From Gaeumannomyces sp. JS-464 (lineage: Eukaryota > Ascomycota > Sordariomycetes > Magnaporthales > Magnaporthaceae): a DNA stretch of 64,000 bases. The DNA is taken from assembly GCA_002197995.1 (NCBI GenBank), contig NGZR01000003.1:3534001-3598000 (forward strand), read 5' to 3'. This document shows positions 22,713-33,600 of the stretch, piece after piece. The notes under the pieces are model-generated. The model had not been told where the DNA came from, ran no database searches, and was given only the letters and a program-made list of their open reading frames with translations. The position numbers and the translations under genes were made by a program. How positions within the stretch are numbered: the stretch's first letter is position 1; every line of letters begins with the position of its first letter.

Positions 22713-24351
22713 TTAGACAGTCAAACTCGCGATCCCTTTCTGGAACTCAGAGTACAAGGTCTGTGTAATCACATCGCCGACGGGGAGAAGCTGGCTGCCA
22801 TAGAAACCTGCGGTTCCGTTCTGTCGGTCGATCCACTGAGATTCCAAAGATTCGCGAATCAGCATGTTGCCGCAACATTCAGGGGACTGCGGTGCCTCTA
22901 GGAATTGCACGAGGACATCCAAAGGTTTCACAGGAAGAGGGAGAAGGCTTACCCAGAAGCTATTGATCAGCCCCGACCAGGCCATGACCCCAGCCCCAAA
23001 CTTGCCGGGCACCAGGTCCTGAGCCACGAGCCCGCCGAGCGAGTGGTTCCACCGGATGTCCCCGGGCCGCCCGACCGAGGTGCCCATGGCCATGGCCTTG
23101 GCGTCCTCGGTCTGCGCAAGGCTCGCCTGGACGTCCGGGTGGTCCGGCAGCTGCGGCCTGAAGAGCTCGGCGGCGGCGGCGCTCGACAGCAGCCTCCCGT
23201 CGTCGCGCAGCAGCGACCCGAGGACCTCGGCAAAGTCGGCGGCGGTGCTGTACAGCCCGATGCCGCCGCACTCGTCGACGGGCTCAACGTGCGCGTACAC
23301 GGCGCTCGACCCGGCCACCAGCCCCGTCGCCCCGGCCCCGGCTCGCGGTCCGATCGCCGGCTGGGCACCACCACACCGCTTCCTCTCCCTCCTCTTCTTC
23401 TTCTTCTCCTTTGCCTTCTGCTTCGCTGGCGACAGTCGGGCGCCGCCGCGGCCGCCTGGGAGGCGAGCTCAGCGGCCGAAACGTCGTCGAGCGCATCCCT
23501 AGCGGGGCCCAGATGTGGCGGGCCATGTACGCGCCCAGCGACAGGCCCTCAGCGTTGGCGCGCTCGACGACCCTGCCGGCCCAGTCGATCCCGCAGCCGT
23601 AGTTCCAGCGGCCCTCGGCGCCGGGCTCGAAGACGAGGGGCACGTGGTACTGGAGCTCCAGGTCCTGGCGGTGCGGGAGCCGCACGTTGCACGCCGCGCG
23701 GCGGTCCGACGCCGGCAGCGACGCGCGCCACGCCGACAGGGCGTTGTCGCCCTCGTCCTCGTACGCGAACCCCGACGTGTGCGCGAGCAGGCGCCGCAGC
23801 GTGAGCGGCCGGTCCGTGCTGCTCATGACCGGCGTCCTGCCGTCCGCCGCCACGGAGCCGGCGACGGGGATCGGGGGCCGGTACTCGGGGAGGATGTCCG
23901 AGAGCGGCTCGTCCAGGGTGATGAGCTTGCGCTCCACCAGCTGCATGACGGCGATGGCGGTGAGGAGCTTGTGGCTCATAAATGTTAGCAGCTTCGAGAC
24001 CTCGGCGCCTGGTTACGCCTTTACATAGCCTTCACGCCGTGACCACGGACCTTGGTGCATGAAAAGACCCAGAGCAGCGAGCTTGTGGTCAAATCTGGAG
24101 CATCCGCATCGATCGACTCTTTTCCCAGAGACTTTTCGTATCTTCCATAGCCTGGATCTATGAGGGTTAGCAACTTGGGAACCCACTAGCTGTGAACGGG
24201 AATGATCAAAAGATTATGCCACGACAGCGTATCAGCCCATTTGAAATGAAGAGAACACACCATCTTCGGTTCTGTACAAGCCGACTACGGCTGCCCCTGA
24301 GACGCTCCCCTGGTCTATCGCTTTGCGCACGGCGGATTCAAACGCGTCCAT
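22713..24351 (-). CDS. Beta-lactamase/transpeptidase-like serine hydrolase (class C-type esterase fold)
   Basis: Four exons on the minus strand: 24261-24351, 24051-24157, 22953-23967 and 22713-22835. The N-terminus is MDAFESAVRKAIDQGSVSGA. The catalytic SxxK motif (SCTK) is split from the following LLTAIAVMQLVERKL by the second intron, whose acceptor is preceded by a good branch site (TGCTAACATTT). The Tyr motif is probably the WNYGCGIDWAGRVVE segment, and GLYSTAADFAEVL is a typical late helix of the family. Substrates of fungal members include esters, lactams and polyketide thioesters; nothing here picks one. No signal peptide is visible, so it is probably intracellular. A Glu-rich segment around 23360-23440 contains a frame change (one extra base or two missing). 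The final intron has a GTAAGC donor and joins NSFW to WIDRQNG. The product is about 444 residues. The second intron has an unusual GTCCGT donor. Confidence 0.82.
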
Positions 24352-24831
24352 CTTTGGGACGAGGAGCAGGCAGGTGTCCAAATCAGTCCTCTTTAGGTAC
24401 CTCCAACTATGACCAGGCAGAGAAGAGGAGTTGGAAACGCAAAAAGATAAGGTGGAGTGGGGATACTGGGATTCAGCAGATACAGAGATCCAGGTACTGG
24501 GTGGTTGGACCCGGAAATCACGGCGATGGGGCCAGCCTTCTCAGGGAGTTCCTCGGCTAAACACGTGGACTCTCATGCAGAGCTTTGAGTCGGCCTTGGA
24601 CTGACCGCTCAGGGGAAACCGACGGAGGAAAGTGGGAAATCCATGGGCCGCAAGCCCGCGCCCGGAAACATAAGCAAAACCCTCAAGTATTGAAAATGGA
24701 AGGGAAGAGTTCTATCGAAAACGAAGAAAATACGTAGCATTCTCTAAAAAGGGCTTGTGTTCCAACTCGACAGATCCAAGATATATGCCCCTTTAATCAG
24801 TCCAAATGAGAACCGAGTTGTTGCGTACCGC
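24352..24831. promoter_or_regulatory. Promoter region of the serine hydrolase gene
   Basis: A 480-base spacer between two minus-strand genes. It should hold the hydrolase promoter and the lipase 3' UTR. No coding signal is seen. Confidence 0.45.
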
Positions 24832-26699
24832 TTACAAAGTCATGCCGCGGGCCACACCATCAACTCCCTTGCCCAGAGACACAGGAGTATCCTCGGGGCT
24901 CCTGCCGTCGCGGTATTGCCATAGGCGACAAAGATGCTTCACCTTCACGACGTGTTTCAGTGTCCCCGCTCTGCTGAGAACGGGACTAGTGCTGTGCACC
25001 ATCACTTCGCCGTTGCCGGTGTCGGCCACAGCGCCTGTCCCGGCGGCCGCGGCCGTGGCGCCGGGAAGCTTCTCAACCTCTTCCCCATCAGCGGCCCCGT
25101 TGCGCCCGGATAGGGCAGCGCCGAACCAGGAAGATTCGCAGGCGTCATGCACTTCGGAGCGTTCGTCTCCCGCGGCGCCGACCACAATCTCGCTGTCCAT
25201 GAAATCGTTCTGGCCCTCGTTCGGCCCGGCCTCGAGGCAGCCGGAGAAGCCACCCGGGGCCGAATCGTCGGCCTTTAAAGGGAACATGCCATCGAGGTAG
25301 TGGTGGCAGAATTGATGGCCGCCACGCTCCGACGAGCGTGCGAAAACACGGCCGATAAAGCGCGGCATCGAGGGAGAGGCCACAGCGGATGTGGCAAAAT
25401 GCAAAACTCCCCAGAGGGCTACAAAGTCGGTCGTGTGCGCGTAGTGCTCGACGTGCCCGATAACTCGATCCGATACCGCCGAGGGCTGCGATGATGAGGC
25501 CTCACGGGCGAGGCGCGCGACGCGAGCTGTTCCCTGGTTCTCCCGTTCAGAGTGACCGCTTGTGGCGCCGTTGGCAACACCGTTGGTGCCATTCACCGCC
25601 GGGGTTGACATAGAGGCTAAAGCGGACAAGCCGGTTCCGGTCCTTTCCTCAGAGCCAATGTGGCGGTGAGGATTATTGAAGTGATTTGCCGCGTTGCCAA
25701 AGGTATACACCTTTGATATTGTAAATCAGTTAATTTGATGCTTCTTCACGGAGGCCACAATGTTCATGGAAACCTACTTCGAGCTTGGCAAGGAGATCCT
25801 GAGGAAGCTCCTGAAGAAGCCAGTCGAGCACCATACCACCCTCAATTCCGCCCTGCGAATGCAGAATAAGAATTACTTTGGAGAACTGTGGGTCGTACAG
25901 CTTTTCCTTGACTATCCTATAGCAAAGGCGGACGTCGCTCGTGGCATAGCCAAAGGTGCGCTGGATTAGACACTCGACGACATCGAAAAGGATGCCATCA
26001 CTGAGCGCAACCCTGGTGTCAGTAGAAACAACAACGATGAGAATGGGTAAGAGCGGTTGAGATTACCCACGTTTTATTATGGATGCCGAGGATGGGCCTT
26101 TTGAACGTGAGGGCCAGCCTGTTGAGGTTGTTCTGCAGCCAGTGTTGTCTTGACGGATTTGGTAACTACTGTTAGACTTGCACATGGCGTACAGGCAGTG
26201 ATTTCAAACTAGTTCGAGGCAATGCTCACCCCGCTGCAACACCGTTTAGAAAGATCCATTGCTCGTGGGCGTGCTTATCGAGCTTTGGAGCATACTCGTC
26301 GGCAGACCAGTACGCTTCCTCTTTGCCGTTGAGTAGCTTGCAGATAAGAGTGTTGACGAACAGATACGTGCCTATGGCTAGGGCCGAGATCCAACCGGGG
26401 AGGATAGCGGCAACGGGCAAGCCCAGGATGAAGGCCAGCTGTAAGATGCACAACAGGATGTGGACGGCGATGCAAAAGGAGTTTTGGCGCGTCGGCGCGA
26501 GCTCGCTCATGGATCCCGAAAGGGGCTTATTAGCGGGCATCAGGACGTAGGGCATAGCCCAGAAGAACCGGAAAAAATAATACACGTCGTAGCCCAGCAG
26601 CCGCCATGGCAAGTCTGTGTACGAGTAGTTGATGACGGACCTGCCTCCGGCTTGAGAGCAGAACTCCGTCTTTGGCGTCTTGGGAGAAGGGGTCGGCAT
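24832..26699 (-). CDS. Lipase class 3 family alpha/beta-hydrolase, membrane-anchored
   Basis: Four exons on the minus strand: 26230-26699, 26071-26148, 25778-26012 and 24832-25710. All phases match, giving 553 residues without any frame correction. The N-terminal quarter is a membrane-proximal module (TDLPWRLLGYDVYYFFRF), then two close hydrophobic helices (HILLCILQLAFILGLPVAAIL and ISALAIGTYLFVNTLICKLL). The hydrolase part starts at WIFLNGVAAGQHW. The nucleophile elbow VILILHSQGG puts the Ser at about residue 235. The acid is probably in HTTDFVALWGVL, and the base in the HQFCHHYLDGMFPL segment. The C-terminal 100 or so residues are low complexity, rich in Ala, Gly and Glu. Homologues in filamentous fungi are annotated as lipases, but their substrate is unknown to me. 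It lies upstream of, and on the same strand as, the serine hydrolase. Confidence 0.85.
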
Positions 26700-27888
26700 C
26701 GTGGATAAGGAACGGATTTAGGAAGAAGCATAAAAAAATAGAAGAAAAAAAATAATACAAGGAATAAAAAAGGCACTTGCTGGAGCTTGCCTGCAAGATG
26801 TGTGCGCTTATACTGCACCAGCACAACTTCCAATGATAAGAGCACTAAATAGCAAGAGACAAAGGAAATCGCCGGAGGGCTGGCCGGGTTGTCGGCCCCA
26901 TTTTGACCAAATTTGAAGGGCCTGCCAGGCTCCTGCGTTGCTCTCGGTTTCAATGCGGTCTTGGCCTGACGGGCTGGCAGGCCGTCGAGCCAACCCCCAA
27001 GACCCAAGACCCGCCCACCTGAGCCCGCTGCGGCAGGCCCGCCTCGAAGGCAACAACAGCAGCGGCACGCAGAGGAGCTGACCGGCGCGCCGAGCCTGAG
27101 GCGCAGCTGCACGTCCGGATGGTAGTGCTGAGGCGGTTGGGTCAGGCGGCTCCTTCGTCTGCACCGAGTTGGGTCGCAAGTGAGGCTGGCATTAGCGCCG
27201 CCCTCCTGCTAGGACTGGAGTGTGCCTGTGCAGGCAGGACGGGGGCTGTGGTGTTGCATGTCTGGCTAGACCTTGTTTGTGGGGGGTGTCTCTGCTACGT
27301 GCCGTGTTGCCGTTGTGTGGTGAAGCAGTGCATAGCTCGACGTGTGCAGATGATGTTGGACGGTGATGCAATGCGGCCACCCTTAAGCCACTCAGCACTG
27401 CGCCCACCCATTCCCTGGCCCACACGCCAGCGCGGTCCGCTGACTGGCTGCGTCGGTGGTGCCTGGCGCTGCCCTACGCTGTGGTCAGCCGGCAAGATCC
27501 AGGACCGTCATGCTCTCCGTCTGACTGCGGGGGCGAGCCTGAGGGTATGTGGGTGTCCAGCCATTCGCGGGACAGGCGGGCAAGGGAGGAAGGAATGGCT
27601 AGCGTGCCTTCCATCTTGGAATGGAAATGATGTTGGATAAGTAAACTGTCCAGTGGCAGCGTCGCAGACCACCTGTATTCCATCAGCACAGCACAAGCTC
27701 CAATTTGATCTTTGTCGCCAACCAAACTGCGCTGGACCGTTTCAAAACCCCGCCGTCGTCCATTGAATCACAGCGTACAGGCAGTGCAGTGAATCCCTGC
27801 CATTGATGATTGAATTCCCCAGAACCCACGCCCAGCAATGAAAGCAACCACGCCCAGCTCCAGCCCCAGCCCTCCATTCGCTGCAAAT
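26700..27888. promoter_or_regulatory. Lipase promoter and intergenic region
   Basis: About 1.2 kb between the lipase start and the haloacid dehalogenase stop, both minus strand. An A-rich patch directly upstream of the lipase ATG (26715-26770 on the plus strand) looks like a 5' leader. The longest open frame here (27119-27640, plus) is Cys/Gly/Arg-rich with no domain and is not called. Confidence 0.45.
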
Positions 27889-28689
27889 TCAATAGTGCCC
27901 GCCCGAGTGGTTCATGATCTCGATAACGGCCCGGTCGACGCCTGACGCAATGACGGACGGCTTGATGCCGCCAATGACGTCGCCCAGCCGGTCCGTCCAG
28001 CCGGCGCCCTTGCGGTCGACAAAGGCCGCGTGCAGGCCCCTGGCGCGCGCCCCGACGACGTCCCAGGCGTTGGCCGACACGAGCCAGACCTCCTCCTCGT
28101 GGCCCTCGTGGCCCGTCTCGCGCACGAGGTGGTCGTAAACACGGCGGTCCGGCTTGAAAGCTTGCACCTCCTCGACGCTGATCTCGCCCTTGAACAGGTT
28201 CGCGTACTTGCCCAGCGTCGGCGAGTTGGCCACCGACGCGTGGATCATCGGCCCGGGCCCGTTGCTGAAAATGTAGCAGTCCACCCGGTCCTGCACCGCC
28301 TCGAGCGCGTCCAGCGCGAACTGAACCTCGGGGAACAGGTTCAGCGCGTCGTAGTCACGCATCAGCTCCACGATGTGCTCCGGCCGCAGCGCCAGCTTGG
28401 CCTCGTCTGCCGCCTGCTGCAGCGCAGCCTCGGTGATCTCGCGGAAGCTGCGGTAGATTCCTGTGTTTTGGGCCGCGTCAGCATCGCGTCTGAGTGCAGG
28501 CCCGATGTGTGACCTACCCATGGCGTTGATTCTCCAGCTGTACTCTAGCTGGTGCTCGCGCCATACCGCTGCGACCTCGAGCGCCTTCTTGTCGTCGCCG
28601 CATATCTTGCCCAGGTGCGTCGCCATGGACTCGGTCGCCAGCAGCGTACCGTAAAGGTCGAAAGCGATGGCGATCTTGGGCTCCGACAT
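27889..28689 (-). CDS. Haloacid dehalogenase, type II (HAD superfamily)
   Basis: Hydrolyses short 2-haloalkanoic acids in characterised family members. Many fungal relatives are generic HAD hydrolases, so the exact substrate is open. Two exons, 28518-28689 and 27889-28460, are separated by a 57-base intron with a GTAGGT donor (INAMG|IYRSF). The product is 247 residues, normal for the family. Motif I is FDLYGTLL with the nucleophile Asp near residue 10. Motif II is YIFSNGPGP, motif III contributes the Lys in AFKPDRRVYD, and motif IV is the SANAWDVVGARARG loop. All key residues are present. The protein is cytosolic, with no signal peptide. It is third in a row of minus-strand hydrolases and head-to-head with the HNH gene. 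Confidence 0.88.
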   Translation of the reverse strand: MSEPKIAIAFDLYGTLLATESMATHLGKICGDDKKALEVAAVWREHQLEYSWRINAMGRSHIGPALRRDADAAQNTGIYRSFREITEAALQQAADEAKLALRPEHIVELMRDYDALNLFPEVQFALDALEAVQDRVDCYIFSNGPGPMIHASVANSPTLGKYANLFKGEISVEEVQAFKPDRRVYDHLVRETGHEGHEEEVWLVSANAWDVVGARARGLHAAFVDRKGAGWTDRLGDVIGGIKPSVIASGVDRAVIEIMNHSGGHY

Positions 28690-29309
28690 GGTTGCTCTTG
28701 TCTGGTGCGCAGTGTGTTCTTTGTCTGGCTGTGTTCTGATTGGGCTTGCTGCGGATCACCGGGGTTCGATTGCGAGCGTCGCCGCGTGCTGCTGGTCAAG
28801 GGCTGGCCTCTCCGGGGTGACTCACGACGGGCTGGCTGGTTCCGGATTTTATATCCTTTGTTTCGATCTCGTTCGTCTCGCGTCGCCGAAGCAATCACTC
28901 GCCTGAAAGCACCCTGCGGCTGGATACCTATCTGCCTGCAGACGATTCAATAGTTCCCTGTCAACATGTGCTGGCAAAGGTGGGCGTCTAGATGACTGGG
29001 AATGTTAGCGTCGCTGCACGCCTCCATTCAATGCTATTGAAAAGGGGGAGGAGGGACACCATGCGCGGCTCTCCCAGTCCAGCCTTCTTCCTCGTGGGTA
29101 GCGCTCGAGCTTCCACTACCCTGACTTTAGCGTCAAGAACCCGTCGTTAATGACAGCCTGCCCGGCTGGCTGCATAGTCTCAGCTGCCTACCTCCAGAAC
29201 CCCGCTCCGCAAGATACGCGTCTAGACTCGCACTGGGAGCCGAAAACGCCCAGCTGCTCCGATATCCCCACTCTCTCCCGGGAAATTGATCCCATCAGCC
29301 AGCATCAGC
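28690..29309. promoter_or_regulatory. Divergent promoter, dehalogenase / HNH gene
   Basis: A 620-base spacer between two head-to-head start codons. It must contain both promoters. No coding pattern or recognisable repeat is seen. Confidence 0.5.
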
Positions 29310-30269
29310 ATGGCCGACATGCTCGGAAAGACCAATCAAGAAAGCACTGCCAACTTCGAGCTCTTCAGGGATTGCCTCTCCGCCGTGCTCGTCGAGCGTC
29401 TCTCCCCTTCGCCGAGCAAGAAGCCCTTGAGGAAGGCCAGACCCAGGCGTCGTGGTCTTCACGCAAAGTCTAACGCCACTAGCTCCCAAACCCGCAGCCC
29501 CGAGGAGTCTGTGGATGCGGGGTCGGGCACGCCACTTTACAATCCAGACGCCACCGTCCCATCACCATCAGCGACAACGACCCTGTCCGTCGCTTATAGC
29601 GGCAGGCGAGACAGCGACGATGCTGCTGCCGCTGCCGAAGAGCTCGGCGAGTTCGTTGATTACATCGCCGCTGCCTCTTTCGCGGCCCTCCCGGAGGACC
29701 TTCGCTCGCTCAACCATCGGGAGTGGACCGAGGACCTGGCCTTGAGCGCCAGATATCCGCTGCCCCTGACGGGCGGGTCCCTGTCTAACGTCCTGCCGTG
29801 CGCCCTCGACCCGCACGTGGTCGACTCGCTGCAGGCGTACGGCGTCCTCTCGTCACCATCTCGTCCCTCCTCAGACCCGTCATCGCTATCGTCAACTTCG
29901 GCGGCAGAGGACCTTCTGGCCCCAGTCCTGAATGCCTACATCGACGGCGCCACGGCGCCCCCTCCGCCACGCGTGGCTCGCGGTGCCGCCGAAGCCTGCG
30001 AGATTTGCGGGCGCGACTGGATCAACCTGTCGTACCACCACCTGATCCCGCGCATGGTGCATGACAAGGTCGTGCGCCGCGGCTGGCACCGCGAGGACGA
30101 GCTCCAGAACGTGGCGTGGCTTTGCGGCGCCTGTCACCGCGCCGTCCACCGCTTCGCGAACCACGAGGACCTCGCGCGCCATTATTACACCGTCGAGAAG
30201 CTGCTAGCCCAGGACGAAATAGCGGCCTTTGCCCAGTGGGTCGGTAGGTTGCGCTGGAAGAAAAAGTAG
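29310..30269 (+). CDS. HNH-domain protein (putative nuclease-like, fungal)
   Basis: Single-exon protein of 319 residues from ATG at 29310 (MADMLGKTNQ). The first 220 residues are Ser/Pro-rich with an Arg/Lys cluster (KKPLRKARPRRRG) that could act as a nuclear signal, and a helical segment (ELGEFVDYIAAASFAALPEDLRSLNHREWTEDL, written here as landmarks only by its ends ELGEF and EWTEDL). The C-terminal 90 residues form an HNH module. A CEIC knuckle is followed by WINLSYHHLIPR with the catalytic-type HH pair, then the Asn in ELQNVAWLC and the second knuckle CGACHRAVH. Together these give two CxxC pairs for a structural zinc and an H-N-H metal site. Such proteins are widespread in ascomycetes, and I know of no established function. 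Nothing nearby suggests a mobile element or homing origin. Confidence 0.72.
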   Translation: MADMLGKTNQESTANFELFRDCLSAVLVERLSPSPSKKPLRKARPRRRGLHAKSNATSSQTRSPEESVDAGSGTPLYNPDATVPSPSATTTLSVAYSGRRDSDDAAAAAEELGEFVDYIAAASFAALPEDLRSLNHREWTEDLALSARYPLPLTGGSLSNVLPCALDPHVVDSLQAYGVLSSPSRPSSDPSSLSSTSAAEDLLAPVLNAYIDGATAPPPPRVARGAAEACEICGRDWINLSYHHLIPRMVHDKVVRRGWHREDELQNVAWLCGACHRAVHRFANHEDLARHYYTVEKLLAQDEIAAFAQWVGRLRWKKK

Positions 30270-30648
30270 GAGTGAAGAAGGGGTCGGCTTCGTAACGGGG
30301 ATGTATTCAATGCATGCCTATCTCACACGCTTGTTCACGAACATCCCAATCGGGAACGGTCCGGCGTCCTAAGGATTGGACTAGCTATTATCTGCCCTCA
30401 GAAATGCGCCAGAGCTAGCGGGGATATTCGGGGCACACCACGTTTTTGGCTAGATTGGTTAGAGGGTGGCCAAGGAGTTGGTCAATACCACGCTTAACAA
30501 TTCAAATATCCCCGCCTCCCTGAACAGTTTGTCAAGGGGCCAGTGGTACGGGTTCAAGAGGGGAAAGAAGAAGAGAAGAAGGAAAGGAAGCGGGCTACCC
30601 TCCCGTAGAGCAATCACGAAGCCACCTACCACGCTCCTCTTCCTCCCT
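30270..30648. other. Convergent 3' intergenic region
   Basis: A 379-base spacer between the HNH gene stop and the surface-protein stop on the other strand. No feature beyond A-rich 3' flank is seen. Confidence 0.5.
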
Positions 30649-33600
30649 TTAGAAGCACAAAGCGTGCACCGTGGCAAGCGCGGCGGCCACGAGAGCGAGC
30701 AGCATGCCATCGGCGCCGGCGCCCCTGGCCGCCCCGGCCGTCACGGGGCCGCCGTCGTGCCTGTTCTGCTCCTTGCGCGCGGCCGGGCCGACCCTTGGCG
30801 CGCCCGCGACCCCGGCCGTAGACGGCTCGGTGCTGCGGGGAGGGGGCGGAGGCGGGGCGATCAGCATCGTCGACGCGACTGGGTCCAGCGGTGGAGCGAC
30901 CATCGTGGGCTTGTTGACATACACGGTCGTGCTGCGTGTAGACGTCTGGATTTTTGTGGGGGTTTGCTGCTGTCAGTGGCTTTTTTTTTTTTTTTTGGAG
31001 CGTTCCTGGCACAACACGGGTTTGATTTTTGCGGTTCCTGTAGGACACGGGCGGGTTCGCGCTCACCACTGTCACTAAGGGGGTAACCCCTGGCCCGTAC
31101 GTGCTGACCAGGCATGCATAGCACGGGGATGCGGATAGAGTCGCGCAGACCGATGTTTTGACGGTCGACGCCTGGTCGGGGAGAGTTTTGGTGGCTGTTT
31201 GGAAGGCGTGATACCTGCGGTTAGATGGTGCGCAAGGAGCGATGAATTCTGCGATGGAGGGTAGTAGTTGCCAAAACCTACCAGTGCTGCCCTCAGGGCA
31301 GATCTCGATCGCTTCGACGATGACAACAATCTCCACGGCGACGAACTTGCTGCACGACCCACTATCATACGGAATGGGAGTCAGCGGTGGCAGGGTGTTT
31401 GGGATGGTGGTTGAGGGTCCTGTCGGCCACGAGGTTAGCGAGCTCCCGGTTGAAGTCACCAGAGTAGTCACACTCCGGTCATCTGTAGTGCGAGACGTGG
31501 AAGTGGCCCGCGATGTGGTGTTGGTGTTGGTGCCCGGAGACGAGGGTCCTGTCGTGGTTGGCTCAGTCGGGGAGGTCCAAGACATCGTCGCCGTGCTCGA
31601 CACGTCGTCCGTGAGCGATGTGGAGGCGCCGTAGGGGCATGGTGTCGACATTGACCCTGAAGGGTGTGTCCAGTCCGTAGTGCTGCTGGGATGGAAAGTT
31701 GTGTCCCGAGTGACCGTGGTGGAGGGAGCATCCGTGCCGGAGGTTGGAGTGATCCAGGTGCTCGGGCTTGTTGTCAGTGTCGTCGTTGAAGTCAAACTCG
31801 TTGTGGACGTGTTGGTCGAGGTACCGCTACTCCCTGACACCACATCTGAGCGGGAAGTAGTCGATGGCCATGTCGACGGCCCGGTGGACGTTTTAGGAGG
31901 GGTGAGAGTGCCTGACGGCCCGTACGGAGTTTCTGTCGAGACAGTCGATGGAGCCCAGCTGGAATCTGTGCCTCCAGACCGGGCGGAGCTAGTTGTCGTA
32001 CCGCTCGAGACCGAGGGCCATGATAGTTCTGAGGTGACTGCTGTGCTCGTAACGCTTATACTTGTAAGTGTCGTCAGGCCGGAGGTGCCGGATGTTCCGC
32101 CAGAACGACTAGAAGAGCTGTCCGTGCTGGCGGTGCCGGAAGTCGCCAGTGTGGTGGCGGATGTGGAAGTCAAGACAGTCGTGGACGACGAAACAAGGGT
32201 CGAGGATGATACGGGTGTGGAGGTTGTCACGACTGTGGAAGACGATACGAGTGTGGACGAAGAGACAATTGTGGAGGTGATGACCGACGTGCTGTTCCCA
32301 AAGCTTGGAGTTGCAGATGTGCCAGCCGTTGACGGCAGCTCAGTAGTGGCTGTAGAGCTTGTTGTGGAGCTACCGCCAGATGTGGTTACCTCCGTAGAAG
32401 TGGAGATAGACACGGATGTCGAGGTCGACGTTGCGGTGGAGTTTGCTGTCGGGGTGTTAGACGTTGAGCCACCAGGCGTCGACGTCCCTCCACTTGTGGA
32501 ATCAATGGTAGTGAGAGTAACGCTGGTGGAAGGCACCACGGTGGTTGCTGTGGACGTTCCTGTGGTGGCCACGGTAGACTGGGCAGTGCTGTTGGACCAG
32601 CTTTGGCGTTTGGACGTGGTAGAGTTGATGGGCACCGGCGTCGGCACGGTTGTGCTCACCGTGACGTTAAAGGTGGAAGTAAACGATGTCGCGGTGGTAA
32701 CCAGAGAGGTCCCAGTGCTAGTTCCAACCGACGCGCTGGTGGAGGTTGTAAAGTTGACTGAAGAGACGCCTCCAGTGCCAGTACTCGCGCTTGAGATGGG
32801 GCTTACAGTACTTGTGGAGTTGGGGAATGGCGTTGTGATAGAGGTCAAGCCTGTGAGGGAGGATGGAGCCAGGGAAGCAGATGAGTTTCGGGGAACAGAA
32901 GGAGTAGACGTAACAGAAGGGGTAGGCGGCGAAGGGGTCACAATAATAGTGATAACCGATGTGATGATGGAATTTGGATTATACGTAATCAGCGTCGTGA
33001 CCGTCGAGCTGTAGGGAGTAGCAGTAGGAGCCGGGAGCCCGCAGGGATGACAGTTGTCAAGAAGCTGGTCGTGGACGACGTTGGGTTCAGAGATACAACG
33101 GTGGTGATGACGGACGTGATGGCCGAGACCGGGATCGTCGGCGTCTGTGGTGCGGACGTGGTGTCTGGCCTTGTCTCTGAGCCTGTGTTTGAGACCGAAG
33201 AGTTCACCGAGGAGAGTGCCGAAACAGGATAGGTGGTGGTAATGAGCGTCGTTGACGACGAGGTCGGGTCGAGGCTGACGATTGATGTGATGATCGATGT
33301 CACGACCGAGACAGAGGGTGTCTTCGGGGGCTCAGAAGGGAGTATAGTCGTGAGGAACGTACTGATCGACGGGTTGGGGCCAGGGGACACCGTTGACGTG
33401 ACCACAGAAACCACGCCAGACGAAGGAATCGGCGACGTTTCAGCCGACGGCGATACCGAGGACGGCCCCGTGCCGGACGCCGTGCCCGAGCTTGATGGCA
33501 TTCCGGACCCACCAGGCGTAGAGGCACTCGTTGGCACGACTGTTGTGATGAGGGTTGTCGACGACGATGTCGGGTCCACGGACACAATCGAGGTCAAAAC

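Noticed and set aside
22905..23804. 299-codon plus-strand frame opposite the serine hydrolase
   Set aside because: Antisense shadow of a GC-rich gene, dominated by Arg/Pro/Ala, while the minus strand carries family motifs and introns.
27119..27640. 173-codon Cys/Gly-rich plus-strand frame
   Set aside because: No domain, signal peptide with consistent mature part, or coding bias; looks like chance in GC-rich intergenic DNA.
31680..33014. 444-codon Val/Glu/Asp-rich open frame on the plus strand
   Set aside because: It is the mirror of the Thr/Ser-rich coding strand of the surface protein (ACN/TCN codons read as GTN/GAN on the other strand). It has no domain and its composition is fully explained by the opposite gene.
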